From contig NZ_KB905370.1 in the NCBI RefSeq assembly GCF_000378985.1, positions 1,221,330 through 1,285,329 of the forward strand: 64,000 nt of DNA, given 5' to 3'. Source of the DNA: Ensifer sp. BR816 (GTDB lineage: Bacteria; Pseudomonadota; Alphaproteobacteria; Rhizobiales; Rhizobiaceae). The notes under the pieces were generated by a model that worked only from the letters and a program-made list of their open reading frames with translations, was not told where the DNA came from and did no database searches. Within the stretch, counting starts at the first letter, position 1; each line of letters begins with the position of its first letter. This document shows positions 1 to 7,286 of the stretch, in pieces. A program made the position numbers and the translations under genes.

Positions 1-657
1 GAAGCCGAGATCGCCGCCGTCCGCCTCCGCATAGATGCGGTTGGAGATCACCTTGCGCAGCGTGAACAGCCGCCGCTCGAATTCCGCATTGGTGGCAGCG
101 TCGCGGCCGGCACCGATGAAGACCTGCACGTGGTGCGGCTCGGTGGCGGCGATGTCGGGCGCCTTGGAGAGCGACGAATTGTCGACCGGAACGTCGCGGA
201 AGCCGAGCAGATGCTGCCCTTCCTCGGCAACCACCTCGCTGATCACCTCCTTGAAATGAGCGATCAGCTTTTTATCGCGCGGCATGAAGAGATAGCCGAC
301 GGCATATTCGCCGGCCTTCGGCAGGGTGACCCCCTCTTTCGCCATCTCCTCCCGGAAGAAGCGATCGGGGATCTGCACGAGAATGCCCGCGCCGTCGCCC
401 ATCAGCGGGTCGGCGCCGACCGCACCGCGATGCGTCAGGTTTTCGAGCATGAAGAGGCCGTCGCGCACGATCTGATGCGACTTCTCACCCTTCATATGCG
501 CGACGAAACCGACGCCGCAGGCGTCATGTTCGTTGCGCGGATCGTAGAGGCCCTGTTTTCGCGGCAAACCGGAGGGGAATGCGGGCGTTTTCACAGCCGT
601 CGCAGCATTCTGTGCGAGGTTGAGCCCAATCTGTTGTGATGGCGAATGATCCGTCAT
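1..657 (-). CDS. gltB: Glutamate synthase (NADPH) large subunit, N-terminal part (partial at window edge)
   Basis: The 219 codons visible encode the class II glutamine amidotransferase domain of the GOGAT large subunit, which makes glutamate from glutamine and 2-oxoglutarate. The start of the mature enzyme is recognisable: a propeptide of 46 residues, then Cys47 in NEHDACGVGF, the nucleophile that becomes N-terminal after processing. The typical LTHRGAVGADP and GDGAGILVQIPD segments follow. The ATG at 655-657 has a strong AGGAGGG ribosome site about six bases upstream. The gene continues beyond base 1, so about six sevenths of the usual ~1,570-residue protein is missing from view. Identification is by family recognition and is secure. 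Confidence 0.95.
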   Translation of the reverse strand, partial: MTDHSPSQQIGLNLAQNAATAVKTPAFPSGLPRKQGLYDPRNEHDACGVGFVAHMKGEKSHQIVRDGLFMLENLTHRGAVGADPLMGDGAGILVQIPDRFFREEMAKEGVTLPKAGEYAVGYLFMPRDKKLIAHFKEVISEVVAEEGQHLLGFRDVPVDNSSLSKAPDIAATEPHHVQVFIGAGRDAATNAEFERRLFTLRKVISNRIYAEADGGDLGF

Positions 658-1208
658 CGTCTTCCCTCCTGTTGACCCGGGATTCCGGGCATACCGCGGC
701 CCACGCGCCTGTCGCCGTCCTGCGTTTTCGCATTGCGGCAAGCCGGGGCATTATCGTCGCATGATCCTGATCAGGTCGCAAATGAAGCGCTGCTCATCAG
801 GCACGAATGTCCGCGACCATCGTGATGGCAGGCGATAACAGCCGAATGAAATCCGGCGAAACCCCTTGCGCTCCCCGCCGGCTGCCGCTTTTCGCTGGCC
901 TTCCGGCGATTGTTCCGGTCCCTAGACCGAAATAGGACAGCAAACCTGTCCTATTTCATGCGCTCTATGCCAGAAAGTGCCGCCATCTGCAAGGGGCGCG
1001 TCGCAAATAGTACAGAAGATTTTGCCGAACATTGCCGAAAATTTCGCAGTTTTGAAATTTAATTACGCATCCTGGCGCGTTTCTTCACTTTGGTTTCAAA
1101 CTGGTCTGATGTTGGCCTTGGCACGCAGCAAGGCATTGCCTGCCGGACGGAGTCGGCTATGGTCTCGCCGCAGCGACCGCAGGGTCGAAAGAATGAGGTG
1201 ATTTGCCA
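658..1208. other. Intergenic region between divergent gltB and aldolase genes
   Basis: This 551-bp stretch separates two divergently read genes and shows no convincing ORF. It should hold the gltB promoter. The only ordered structures I see are a long dyad at 929-957 (listed separately) and a short self-complementary CCTGATCAGG at 766-775. No -24/-12 RpoN promoter with correct spacing was found. Confidence 0.5.
929..957. promoter_or_regulatory. 12-bp perfect inverted repeat, probable operator
   Basis: GAAATAGGACAG at 929-940 and CTGTCCTATTTC at 946-957 are perfect reverse complements around the 5-base spacer CAAAC. Neither strand has a T-run after the dyad, so it does not look like an intrinsic terminator. 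Its position, about 250 bp before the aldolase start and 270 bp before gltB, fits an operator for a dimeric regulator. I do not recognise the motif. Confidence 0.55.
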
Positions 1209-2255
1209 ATGATCTTTGCCTCCGACAACTGGGCTGGCGCCCATCCGGCCGTTTCCGAAAACCTCGCCGCCCATGCGCATGGCTATGTCTCCGCCTACGG
1301 CACGAGCGATCTCGATCGGCAGGTGGAAAAACGCCTGTCGGAGATATTCGAAAGGGACGTCGCGGTATTTTTCCTCGGCACCGGAACGGCAGCCAATTCG
1401 CTTGCGCTGGCGAGCGCCAACCGGCCCGGCGGCGTCGTCTTCTGCCACCGCGAAGCGCATGTGAATGTCGATGAATGCGGTGCGCCGGAGTTTTACTCGC
1501 ATGGCGCACGGCTGAGCCCGGTCGACGGCGAGCACGGCAAGATGGAGGCGGCACGGCTCGAGGCGGAGATCCGCCGGTTTCCGCCGGAATTCGTGCACGG
1601 CGGCCAGCCGATGGCGGTGACGCTGACGCAGGCGACCGAGAGCGGCACCGTCTATTCGCTTCCGGAGATCGAGGCGATCGCCGCGATCGCCAAATCCCAC
1701 AGGCTGCCGCTGCACATGGACGGCGCGCGCTTTGCCAACGCCCTCGTCAGCCTCGACGCGACACCGGCGGAAATGACCTGGAAGCGCGGCGTCGACCTCC
1801 TGTCCTTCGGCGGCACCAAGAACGGCTGCTGGTGCGCGGAGGCCCTCATCCTCTTCGACCTCTCCAAGGCGCACGACATGCACTTCCTGCGCAAGCGCGC
1901 GGCCCAGCTCTTCTCCAAGTCGCGCTTCATCGCCGCCCAGTTCGAGGCCTATCTCGCCGGCGACCTGTGGCTCGACCTCGCCCGCCATGCCAACGCCATG
2001 GCCCGCCGCCTGGCGGAGGGAATTTCCGCTTTGGCCGACAGCCGGCTGGCGTGGACACCGGACGCCAACGAGGTCTTCGTGATCCTGAAACGCGGTGCCG
2101 CCGCGCGGCTGCAGCAGCAAGGGGCGGTCTTCTACGACTGGCACGTGCCGCACCATCTCGCCGGCAGCCTCGCCGAGGATGAAGGCCTCTACCGGCTCGT
2201 CACGAGCTTTGCGACGAAACCTGAGGACGTCGACCAATTCCTCGCCGGCTGCTGA
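1209..2255 (+). CDS. Low-specificity threonine aldolase-type PLP enzyme
   Basis: This 348-residue protein belongs to the beta-eliminating lyase/threonine aldolase family (PLP fold type I), which cleaves L-threonine or similar beta-hydroxy amino acids to glycine and an aldehyde. The N-terminal FASDNWAGAHP segment, LGTGTAANSLAL cofactor loop near 56-67, HMDGARFANA around Asp171 and the PLP lysine Lys204 in SFGGTKNG are all visible. The exact substrate cannot be told from sequence. ATG 1209 is preferred over the in-frame TTG at 1203 because the GAGG at 1195-1198 is then well spaced. It is monocistronic, with a bidirectional hairpin just after the stop. Confidence 0.88.
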   Translation: MIFASDNWAGAHPAVSENLAAHAHGYVSAYGTSDLDRQVEKRLSEIFERDVAVFFLGTGTAANSLALASANRPGGVVFCHREAHVNVDECGAPEFYSHGARLSPVDGEHGKMEAARLEAEIRRFPPEFVHGGQPMAVTLTQATESGTVYSLPEIEAIAAIAKSHRLPLHMDGARFANALVSLDATPAEMTWKRGVDLLSFGGTKNGCWCAEALILFDLSKAHDMHFLRKRAAQLFSKSRFIAAQFEAYLAGDLWLDLARHANAMARRLAEGISALADSRLAWTPDANEVFVILKRGAAARLQQQGAVFYDWHVPHHLAGSLAEDEGLYRLVTSFATKPEDVDQFLAGC

Positions 2256-2280
2256 CCGCTGCCAAGGCAGAAATGTTCAT

Positions 2281-2309
2281 GAAAAAACGGCGCCCGGAGG
2301 GCGCCGTTT
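2281..2309. terminator. Bidirectional intrinsic terminator between convergent genes
   Basis: An 11-bp stem (arms about 2285-2295 and 2299-2309, loop GGA) is GC-rich. On the minus strand it is followed by six T residues (the A-run at 2282-2287), which would end the small heat shock transcript. On the plus strand a shorter T-run would end the aldolase transcript. Confidence 0.85.
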
Positions 2310-2330
2310 CTCAAAGGCTTGATCGTCGTA

Positions 2331-2792
2331 TTAGGCGCTCTGCGCCTCGATCTGCTTCGGCTGAGACGAGATCGACGTAATCGCGATGCGGCGCGGCTTG
2401 GCTGCTTCCGGAATTTCGCGCACGAGATCGACATGAAGCAGGCCATTTTTCAGCGAGGCGGCTCTGATCTCGACATGGTCGGCCAGCTGGAAGCGGCGCT
2501 CGAAGGCGCGCTTGGCAATGCCGCGATGGAGAAACTGGCTCTCCTCACCCTTCTCCTCGCTCTTTTCGCCCTTGATTGTCAGCGTGTTTTCACGCGCTTC
2601 GACAGAAAGCTCGGTCTCGTCGAAGCCGGCAACGGCCATGGTGATGCGATAGGCGTTTTCGCCGGTCCGCTCGATGTTGTAGGGCGGATAGGTCTGCGCC
2701 TGATCGGGCTGACCAAGGCTGTCGAGCATGGTGAACAGGCGATCGAAGCCGACGGTGGAGCGGTAAAGGGGGGAAAAATCAACGTGACGCAT
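2331..2792 (-). CDS. ibpA: Small heat shock protein, Hsp20/alpha-crystallin family (IbpA-like)
   Basis: The 153-residue protein is an ATP-independent holdase chaperone that keeps unfolding proteins soluble during heat stress. The N-terminal RHVDFSPLYRSTVGFDRLF and the YPPYNIE entry to the alpha-crystallin domain (about 39-130) are class A rhizobial sHsp signatures. The domain includes MAVAGFDETELSV and the LKNGLLHVDL strand (a G-L-L variant of the usual G-V-L). The C-terminal tail has an I-T-S-I-type motif. An open frame continues upstream, but ATG 2790-2792 is chosen because AGGAGG lies six bases before it and it matches family length. Expression is very likely under both a heat-shock sigma promoter and an RNA thermometer, listed separately. 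Confidence 0.93.
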   Translation of the reverse strand: MRHVDFSPLYRSTVGFDRLFTMLDSLGQPDQAQTYPPYNIERTGENAYRITMAVAGFDETELSVEARENTLTIKGEKSEEKGEESQFLHRGIAKRAFERRFQLADHVEIRAASLKNGLLHVDLVREIPEAAKPRRIAITSISSQPKQIEAQSA

Positions 2793-2890
2793 GGTGTCCT
2801 CCTTCAAGAGCAACGGTTTGCGATGTCTGGCCTGCCACCCCTTTTTGGCTGTGGCGCGACCGGTGAGCGGACCCGTCTTCGGCGTCCGCA
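2793..2890 (-). promoter_or_regulatory. ROSE-type RNA thermometer in the 5' UTR of the sHsp gene
   Basis: ROSE elements fold over the ribosome site of rhizobial small heat shock mRNAs and melt at high temperature. Their hallmark is a UYGCU stretch pairing imperfectly with the Shine-Dalgarno sequence. Here TTGCT (minus strand, 2813-2809) precedes AGGAGG (2803-2798) by five bases. Folding them together gives U-A, C-G, a G opposite G, U-A and U opposite G, the published ROSE arrangement. The ~95-nt leader from the predicted promoter is of ROSE size. The 5' boundary is inferred, not seen. Confidence 0.75.
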
Positions 2891-2896
2891 GCCAAG

Positions 2897-2925
2897 ACAT
2901 GGGAACGCCATCGCCTGAGTTCAAG
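2897..2925 (-). promoter_or_regulatory. Heat-shock sigma (RpoH) promoter candidate
   Basis: On the minus strand CTTGAA (2925-2920), a 17-base spacer and CCATGT (2902-2897) match the RpoH consensus of CTTGAA and a CCATnT-type -10. The predicted start near 2890 gives a leader of about 95 nt before the sHsp start, the right length for the ROSE element. Confidence 0.6.
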
Positions 2926-2982
2926 GGTCGCCCGAGTTCAAAGGTTCGCCTAGCGGCGCCCGACCTTTGGTGAACGATACAT

Positions 2983-3130
2983 GAACGGCGGGTTCGGCCG
3001 CCGTTCAGCCAAGCAGGACTAAAAGAGGCACACTGGGCGAAGCGCCCAGGGCTGAAGTGACATGTCCCTTCCCCTTCAGCGGCCGGAAGCGGTGATCGTC
3101 CGGATTTCATCCACCGCTTCCGGCTTTTTT
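2983..3130 (+). ncRNA. Candidate trans-acting sRNA of several hairpins ending in an intrinsic terminator
   Basis: There is no ORF here, but four consecutive hairpins lie on the plus strand. Their arms are 2983-2991/2998-3006, 3033-3039/3043-3049, 3051-3057/3074-3080 and 3082-3094/3112-3124. The last has a 13-bp stem followed by six T residues (3125-3130), a strong terminator with no protein gene upstream on this strand. The loop of the third hairpin is pyrimidine-rich (TCCCTTCC), as in anti-Shine-Dalgarno loops of rhizobial sRNAs. The 5' end and promoter are not clear; the transcript may begin nearer 3025. It could belong to a known Rhizobiales family such as suhB or one of the alpha-r families, which I cannot verify. 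Confidence 0.6.
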
Positions 3131-3198
3131 CTTTGACGGGCGCGGCACTGCCGCCTATCCCTATGTCACCGACTTCCTTCCGTTGGCCGACGCGCTTC

Positions 3199-4182
3199 AT
3201 GACGACGATCCTTCATTCCACGCCGGACAATCCGATACCGGGCAAGCCCAAGCTGGGCTTTTTCGACGGCGTCGGCAACCGGAAGATCCGCTATGCGGTG
3301 TTCAAGGCGAACACACCGGCCCCGCGCGGCACGATCGTGCTTCTGCAGGGGCGCAACGAGACGATCGAGAAATACTTCGAAACGATCGCCGACCTCACCG
3401 CGGCAGGATTTTGGGTGGCCACTTTCGACTGGCGCGGCCAGGGCGGATCCGAACGGCTGCTGCCGCAGCCGGGTCGCGGCCATGTGGAGCATTTTGCCGA
3501 GTATGAGCGCGACCTGACGATATTCCTGGAGCAGATCGTGCTGCCCGACACGCGCCTGCCCTTCTCCATCGTCGCCCACTCGATGGGTGCGCTGGTCGCC
3601 CTGTCGTTGGCGCCGTTGCTGGCGAGCCGCATCGAACGGATGGTGCTCCTTGCGCCCTTCATGGGATTGATGGGCCAGGCAATCGGCGAGCGCGGCATCG
3701 TGGCTGTCGCGACCACCATGCGCTGGTTCGGCCTCGGAAACCTGCCGGTGCGCCGCGACAAGGAGCGCCCAGCGCCCTTCGGCAATAACCCCCTGACAAC
3801 GGACAACCGCCGCTACACGCGCAACCTGGCGCTGGTCGACACCCACCCGCAATTGGGCATCGGGTCACCGACGGGCCGCTGGTTGAGCGAGGCGTTCAGA
3901 ACGATCCGGCGCGTGACGCGCCGCGAACACCTGACGCGGATCACGGTTCCGACCGTCATACTGGCGCCGACCGCCGACGCACTCGTGCCCTATCTCGCGA
4001 TGGAAACTCTGGCCAGCAACTTCCGCGCCGGCCACCTGGTCCCGATCGACGGCGCGCGCCACGAACTGTTCCAGGAGGCCGACCGCTACCGCGCTCAAGC
4101 GCTCGCCGCGATCCTGGCCTTCCTGCCGGAGGCGGAGGCCGAGGAGGCCGACCGTTCGCCGCGCACAATGGAAGATGCCTAA
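3199..4182 (+). CDS. Alpha/beta hydrolase (monoacylglycerol lipase/lysophospholipase-like)
   Basis: The ~327-residue protein has the serine-hydrolase fold of the PldB/monoglyceride lipase group. It has FDWRGQGGSERLL near 76-88, nucleophile Ser128 in VAHSMGAL, an Asp in PTADALVPYL and a His in DGARHELFQE. It probably cleaves an acyl ester of a lysophospholipid or monoacylglycerol; the substrate is inferred from family only. No signal peptide is evident. The start is uncertain: ATG 3199, ATG 3163 and TTG 3133 are all in frame and none has a clear ribosome site. The first codons of the longest version would touch the sRNA terminator, so the shortest is chosen. A repeat element follows the stop. 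Confidence 0.8.
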   Translation: MTTILHSTPDNPIPGKPKLGFFDGVGNRKIRYAVFKANTPAPRGTIVLLQGRNETIEKYFETIADLTAAGFWVATFDWRGQGGSERLLPQPGRGHVEHFAEYERDLTIFLEQIVLPDTRLPFSIVAHSMGALVALSLAPLLASRIERMVLLAPFMGLMGQAIGERGIVAVATTMRWFGLGNLPVRRDKERPAPFGNNPLTTDNRRYTRNLALVDTHPQLGIGSPTGRWLSEAFRTIRRVTRREHLTRITVPTVILAPTADALVPYLAMETLASNFRAGHLVPIDGARHELFQEADRYRAQALAAILAFLPEAEAEEADRSPRTMEDA

Positions 4183-4230
4183 TGCATGTCGCCCGAAAGT
4201 GTGCAGCGGTTTCGGGACAACGACATGCAT
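4182..4230. repeat. Rhizobial intergenic palindrome
   Basis: ATGCATGTCG (4182-4191) and CGACATGCAT (4221-4230) are reverse complements, with a second nested pair CCCGAAA/TTTCGGG (4192-4198, 4210-4216). This composition resembles a palindrome found many times between genes of Rhizobium and Sinorhizobium chromosomes. It starts at the stop codon of the hydrolase gene. Confidence 0.7.
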
Positions 4231-4245
4231 CAAAACAATGACAAG

Positions 4246-4287
4246 CGCATCGGCCCGAAAATCGGAATCGATGTTCGGGCCGATGCG
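4246..4287. repeat. 13-bp perfect hairpin between convergent genes
   Basis: CGCATCGGCCCGA (4246-4258) and TCGGGCCGATGCG (4275-4287) form a perfect 13-bp stem with a 16-base loop. It lies just after the preceding palindrome and between the ends of the hydrolase and hisN genes. No T-run follows on either strand, so it may be an RNA-stabilising or Rho-related structure rather than an intrinsic terminator. Confidence 0.6.
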
Positions 4288-4343
4288 TAGATTCAAGTGT
4301 CGCAACGTCCCTGAGCGCCCGAAGAGACGCGCAGCGCTGTAGT

Positions 4344-5120
4344 TCAGCGGGATCGCAACATCTCCAGCGCCTGCGCATGGAGTTCCGGGCTGCCGGCGGC
4401 GACGATCTCGCCGCCCATTTCCGCCGGACCGCCCTGCCAATCGGTGATCACGCCGCCCGCCTGTTCGATCAGCGGAATGAGCCCGCCGACATCATAGGGC
4501 TTCAGGCCGCATTCGATGACGAGGTCGACATGGCCGGCCGCAAGCAGCGCGAAGGCATAGCAATCGCAGCCGTAGCGGAAGAGCCGCACCTTCGCCTGCA
4601 GCGCCTCGAAGCGCTCCTTGATGTCGCCCGTGTAGAGATGCGGCGAGGTGGTGAACAGCACGGCGTCCGAAAGCGCAGCGCAGGGACGCGTCGAAAGCAC
4701 CTTCTCGCCGCCGGGACCGCGATAGGTCGACCTCTCGCCGTCGGCGAAATAGCGCTCGCCGGTGAACGGCTGGTCCATCAGCCCCATGATTGCCTTGCCG
4801 TTCTTATAAAGCCCGATCAGCGTTCCCCAGACGGGCAGTCCGGAAATGAAGGCGCGGGTTCCGTCGATCGGATCGATGACCCAGACATGGTCGCGGTCGA
4901 GACCGATATTGCCGTGTTCCTCGCCGAGGATGCCGTGTTCGGGAAACGTCCCTTCGATCAATCGCCGGATCGCCGCCTCCGCCGATTGGTCGGCTTCCGT
5001 GACGGGGTCGAATCCGCCTTCGAGCTTGTTGACGACGCTTGTGCCGGTGCGGAAGCGCGGCAGCGTTTCCACCTTGGCGGCGTCGGCGAGGCGGTCGAAG
5101 AAGGAACGATCGGGCAGCAT
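4344..5120 (-). CDS. hisN: Histidinol-phosphatase, inositol monophosphatase family
   Basis: The 258-residue protein is an IMPase-fold Mg-dependent phosphatase of the HisN type, which removes phosphate from L-histidinol phosphate in histidine synthesis. Metal-binding motifs are visible: PVTEADQSAE near 40-48, GEEHG, DPIDGTRAF (the WVIDPIDGT signature) and KPYDVGGL near the C terminus. The RYGCDCYAFALLAAG segment is typical of the HisN branch rather than SuhB. ATG 5118-5120 matches the family N terminus, though its ribosome site is weak. It is separated from the upstream amidohydrolase by an sRNA gene, so it is probably not in an operon with it. Confidence 0.87.
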   Translation of the reverse strand: MLPDRSFFDRLADAAKVETLPRFRTGTSVVNKLEGGFDPVTEADQSAEAAIRRLIEGTFPEHGILGEEHGNIGLDRDHVWVIDPIDGTRAFISGLPVWGTLIGLYKNGKAIMGLMDQPFTGERYFADGERSTYRGPGGEKVLSTRPCAALSDAVLFTTSPHLYTGDIKERFEALQAKVRLFRYGCDCYAFALLAAGHVDLVIECGLKPYDVGGLIPLIEQAGGVITDWQGGPAEMGGEIVAAGSPELHAQALEMLRSR

Positions 5121-5276
5121 GTCACGCTCATTGTGGGAGGAAGGGAGTTCATTCTGAATAGAGGAAATTTGTCGAAAGGCAACGATTTGCCCCCGCTTGG
5201 CGCCGGCTCGGGGAACTGCACTCGAGCGCCAAATCAACGCAGCGCCCGCTCAAGGCGAAGCCTGCACCCCACAAAC

Positions 5277-5305
5277 TTGACAATTGTGCAGTGCAATATT
5301 AATCT
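5277..5305 (+). promoter_or_regulatory. Sigma-70 promoter of the MmgR-like sRNA
   Basis: TTGACA (5277-5282), a 17-base spacer and TAATCT (5300-5305) form a good housekeeping promoter. It points at the sRNA hairpins starting at 5311. The -35 extends as CTTGACA, the rhizobial preference. Confidence 0.7.
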
Positions 5306-5310
5306 TCTCA

Positions 5311-5390
5311 TGCAGTCACGCGTGGCTGCAAATACCCTCCTTGGGTGTTTCCTCCCTAGACTTGACCGCGCCGCTGGCGCGGTTCTTTTT
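5311..5390 (+). ncRNA. mmgR: MmgR-like (alpha-r8) small RNA
   Basis: MmgR is a ~77-nt Hfq-bound sRNA of Sinorhizobium that limits polyhydroxybutyrate storage and responds to nitrogen source. Here a 5' hairpin (5311-5330) is followed by a small ACCC/GGGT hairpin with a TCCT loop. A single-stranded TTTCCTCCCT (5348-5357) follows, the conserved unpaired decamer I recall for this family. An 8-bp terminator stem (5365-5372/5376-5383) with T-run ends the gene. Size, promoter spacing and location between hisN and the N-formylglutamate amidohydrolase gene agree with what I recall of mmgR. The name is from memory of the family, not from a search. Confidence 0.72.
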
Positions 5391-5412
5391 AGGCGCAAAG
5401 AGGGTTTTCCTG

Positions 5413-6312
5413 CTACTCCGCCGCAAGCGGCAGATAGGCACCGTAGTCCTCTACATGGCACGCCAACTCTGCGACAAAGGTGGCAAGATCGGTTGCCAAA
5501 GCGGCAAAACCCGGCTTTTTGACCAAGCTCGCCTCGTCGATGTAGAGGCTGCGGTTGATCTCGATCTGCAGCGCATGCAGCCCGCGCGTCGGCCGGCCGT
5601 AATGCTCGGTGATGAACCCGCCGGCATAGGGCTTGTTGCGCGTCACCGCATAGCCGAGTTGCTCCAGGAGCTCCACCGCGACGCGTGATAGTTCCGCGGC
5701 GGCGCTGGTTCCATAACGGTCACCGATGATGAAGTCCGGGCGCTGGCTACTTCCCGCCAGGTGCACGTTTCCGGGCATCGAATGGCAGTCGATGAGCACC
5801 GCCATGCCGAACTGGACATGGGTGCGGGCGATCAGCTTGCGCAACGTCGCATGGTAGGGTTTGTAGATCACCTCGATCCGCGCCAGCGCCTCCTCGACGG
5901 GAACGCGGCTGCGATAGATCTCCATGTTCTCGGCCACCAGCCGCGGCACCGTCCCGAGCCCGCCGGCAACCCGCATCGAGCTGATATTGGCATGGGCCGG
6001 CAAGGCCCCTTCGAACATGCGCGGATCGAGCTCGTAGGGTTCGCGGTTAACGTCGAGAAAGGCGCGCGGGAAATGGGCTCTCAGCAGCGGCGCTCCGAGA
6101 AGCGTCGCACTTTGGAAGAGTTCGTCGACGAAGTGATCCTCGGAGCGGCGGATCGAATGCGAATCAAGACGCGACTGATCGAGGAAAGATTGGGGATAAT
6201 ACCGGCCGCTATGCGGGGAATTGAACACGAAGGGGATCCGCTGGCTGGCGGGCTCCAAGACCTCGAACACGTCCCACTCGGCCACTTCCCCCATCGGAAC
6301 CCTTTTTACCAT
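5413..6312 (-). CDS. N-formylglutamate amidohydrolase family protein
   Basis: The 299-residue protein has the N-formylglutamate amidohydrolase fold (HutG-like), a zinc-dependent deformylase that yields formate and glutamate. FNSPHSGRYYP near 30-40, the acidic/His cluster SEDHFVDEL, VLIDCHSMPG and NKPYAGGFITEHYGRP are family landmarks. The closing QIEINRSLYID strand is also present. No hut genes lie nearby, so a role in histidine breakdown is not supported by context. The start is unclear: ATG 6312 gives the longest form, while the ATG at 6294 has AAAGGG upstream. Confidence 0.82.
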   Translation of the reverse strand: MVKRVPMGEVAEWDVFEVLEPASQRIPFVFNSPHSGRYYPQSFLDQSRLDSHSIRRSEDHFVDELFQSATLLGAPLLRAHFPRAFLDVNREPYELDPRMFEGALPAHANISSMRVAGGLGTVPRLVAENMEIYRSRVPVEEALARIEVIYKPYHATLRKLIARTHVQFGMAVLIDCHSMPGNVHLAGSSQRPDFIIGDRYGTSAAAELSRVAVELLEQLGYAVTRNKPYAGGFITEHYGRPTRGLHALQIEINRSLYIDEASLVKKPGFAALATDLATFVAELACHVEDYGAYLPLAAE

Positions 6313-6485
6313 ATGCGGATCTTGCTGTTTTGATCATGTTGCCAGTTGGCCGCCGCTGTGTCCATAGTGGCCTCCCGCCGGTTTCGGGGGTTGACCCCGC
6401 CCGTTCACCGGATATTTACGCTGTTGCGGTTTGCTAGGCTGCCGCATCCCACAAGCATTGAAAAGAAGTAGCCACGGCCGAATTC

Positions 6486-6848
6486 ATGACTGCGAAAATC
6501 CTCCTTGCCGAAGACGATAACGACATGCGCCGCTTCCTCGTGAAGGCGTTGGAAAAGGCGGGCTACAAGGTCCTGTCCTACGACAACGGCGCCAGCGCCT
6601 ACGACCGGCTTCGCGAAGAGCCCTTTTCGCTGCTGCTGACCGACATCGTCATGCCCGAGATGGACGGCATCGAGCTTGCCCGCCGGGCGACCGAGCTCGA
6701 TCCGGACCTGAAGGTGATGTTCATCACCGGCTTTGCTGCCGTCGCGCTCAATCCGGACTCGAAGGCCCCGAAGGACGCCAAGGTCCTCTCAAAGCCCTTC
6801 CACCTTCGCGACCTCGTCAACGAGGTCAACAAGATGCTGGCCGCCTGA
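6486..6848 (+). CDS. cpdR: Single-domain response regulator CpdR
   Basis: This 120-residue receiver domain has no output domain. Asp10, Asp11 and the phospho-acceptor Asp53 in LLLTDIVMPEMDG are present, with Thr and Lys (LSKPF) of the switch region. CpdR proteins receive phosphate from the CckA-ChpT relay. When unphosphorylated they deliver substrates to the ClpXP protease at the cell pole, linking the cell cycle to proteolysis; in Sinorhizobium this matters for bacteroid differentiation. The FITGFAAVALNPDSKAPKDAKVLSK stretch is characteristic of CpdR. The gene stands alone. Confidence 0.92.
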   Translation: MTAKILLAEDDNDMRRFLVKALEKAGYKVLSYDNGASAYDRLREEPFSLLLTDIVMPEMDGIELARRATELDPDLKVMFITGFAAVALNPDSKAPKDAKVLSKPFHLRDLVNEVNKMLAA

Positions 6849-7107
6849 GGCTGCCCAAGCGGTTTCCCTGTCTGTCAAACGGCTGGCCAAGCCGATCTGC
6901 TTGACCAGCTTCCGCTTGTGATTCGCCCCGCCAGGTCTCGCAACCCCGTTCGTCATGCCGCCCGTTCATCCGGCAGCCGCCTCTGCTATTTCAAATATTT
7001 AGCCTGCCCGATGCGCCCGCGGCGGGCTAGGGGCAAAACGCGCGCCCACACAATCCCGCCCCGCGGGCGCTAGCAAAATTTCTGTCAAAAAACCTTCGAA
7101 AAGCCTA
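6849..7107. other. Intergenic region with an imperfect stem-loop after cpdR
   Basis: No gene is seen between cpdR and the tRNA promoter. GCTGGCCAAGC (6882-6892) and GCTTGACCAGC (6899-6909) pair with one mismatch and probably mark the 3' end of the cpdR mRNA, although no T-run follows. The rest is GC-rich sequence without clear structure. Confidence 0.45.
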
Positions 7108-7136
7108 TTGACGCGCACGCCGGTTTTATGGTCTAT
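7108..7136 (+). promoter_or_regulatory. Sigma-70 promoter of tRNA-Val
   Basis: TTGACG (7108-7113), a 17-base spacer and GTCTAT (7131-7136) precede the mature tRNA by 14 bases. This is close to the rhizobial CTTGAC/CTATAT consensus. Confidence 0.7.
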
Positions 7137-7150
7137 GCGCCGCATCGGAT

Positions 7151-7226
<76 letters not shown>

Positions 7227-7286
7227 TCCGATCCCTTGTTTCACAAGGTGTTGCGGCAATCCTCGTCATAGCCGCTTCCTTTCGTT

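Noticed and set aside
1108..1137. RpoN (-24/-12) promoter near TGGCAC at about 1119
   Set aside because: The spacing to the next TTGC is nine bases instead of five, so it does not meet the consensus.
2331..3200. Longer 289-residue version of the small heat shock protein
   Set aside because: The extra N terminus crosses the ROSE leader, the heat-shock promoter and the sRNA region. The ATG at 2792 has AGGAGG and fits the family.
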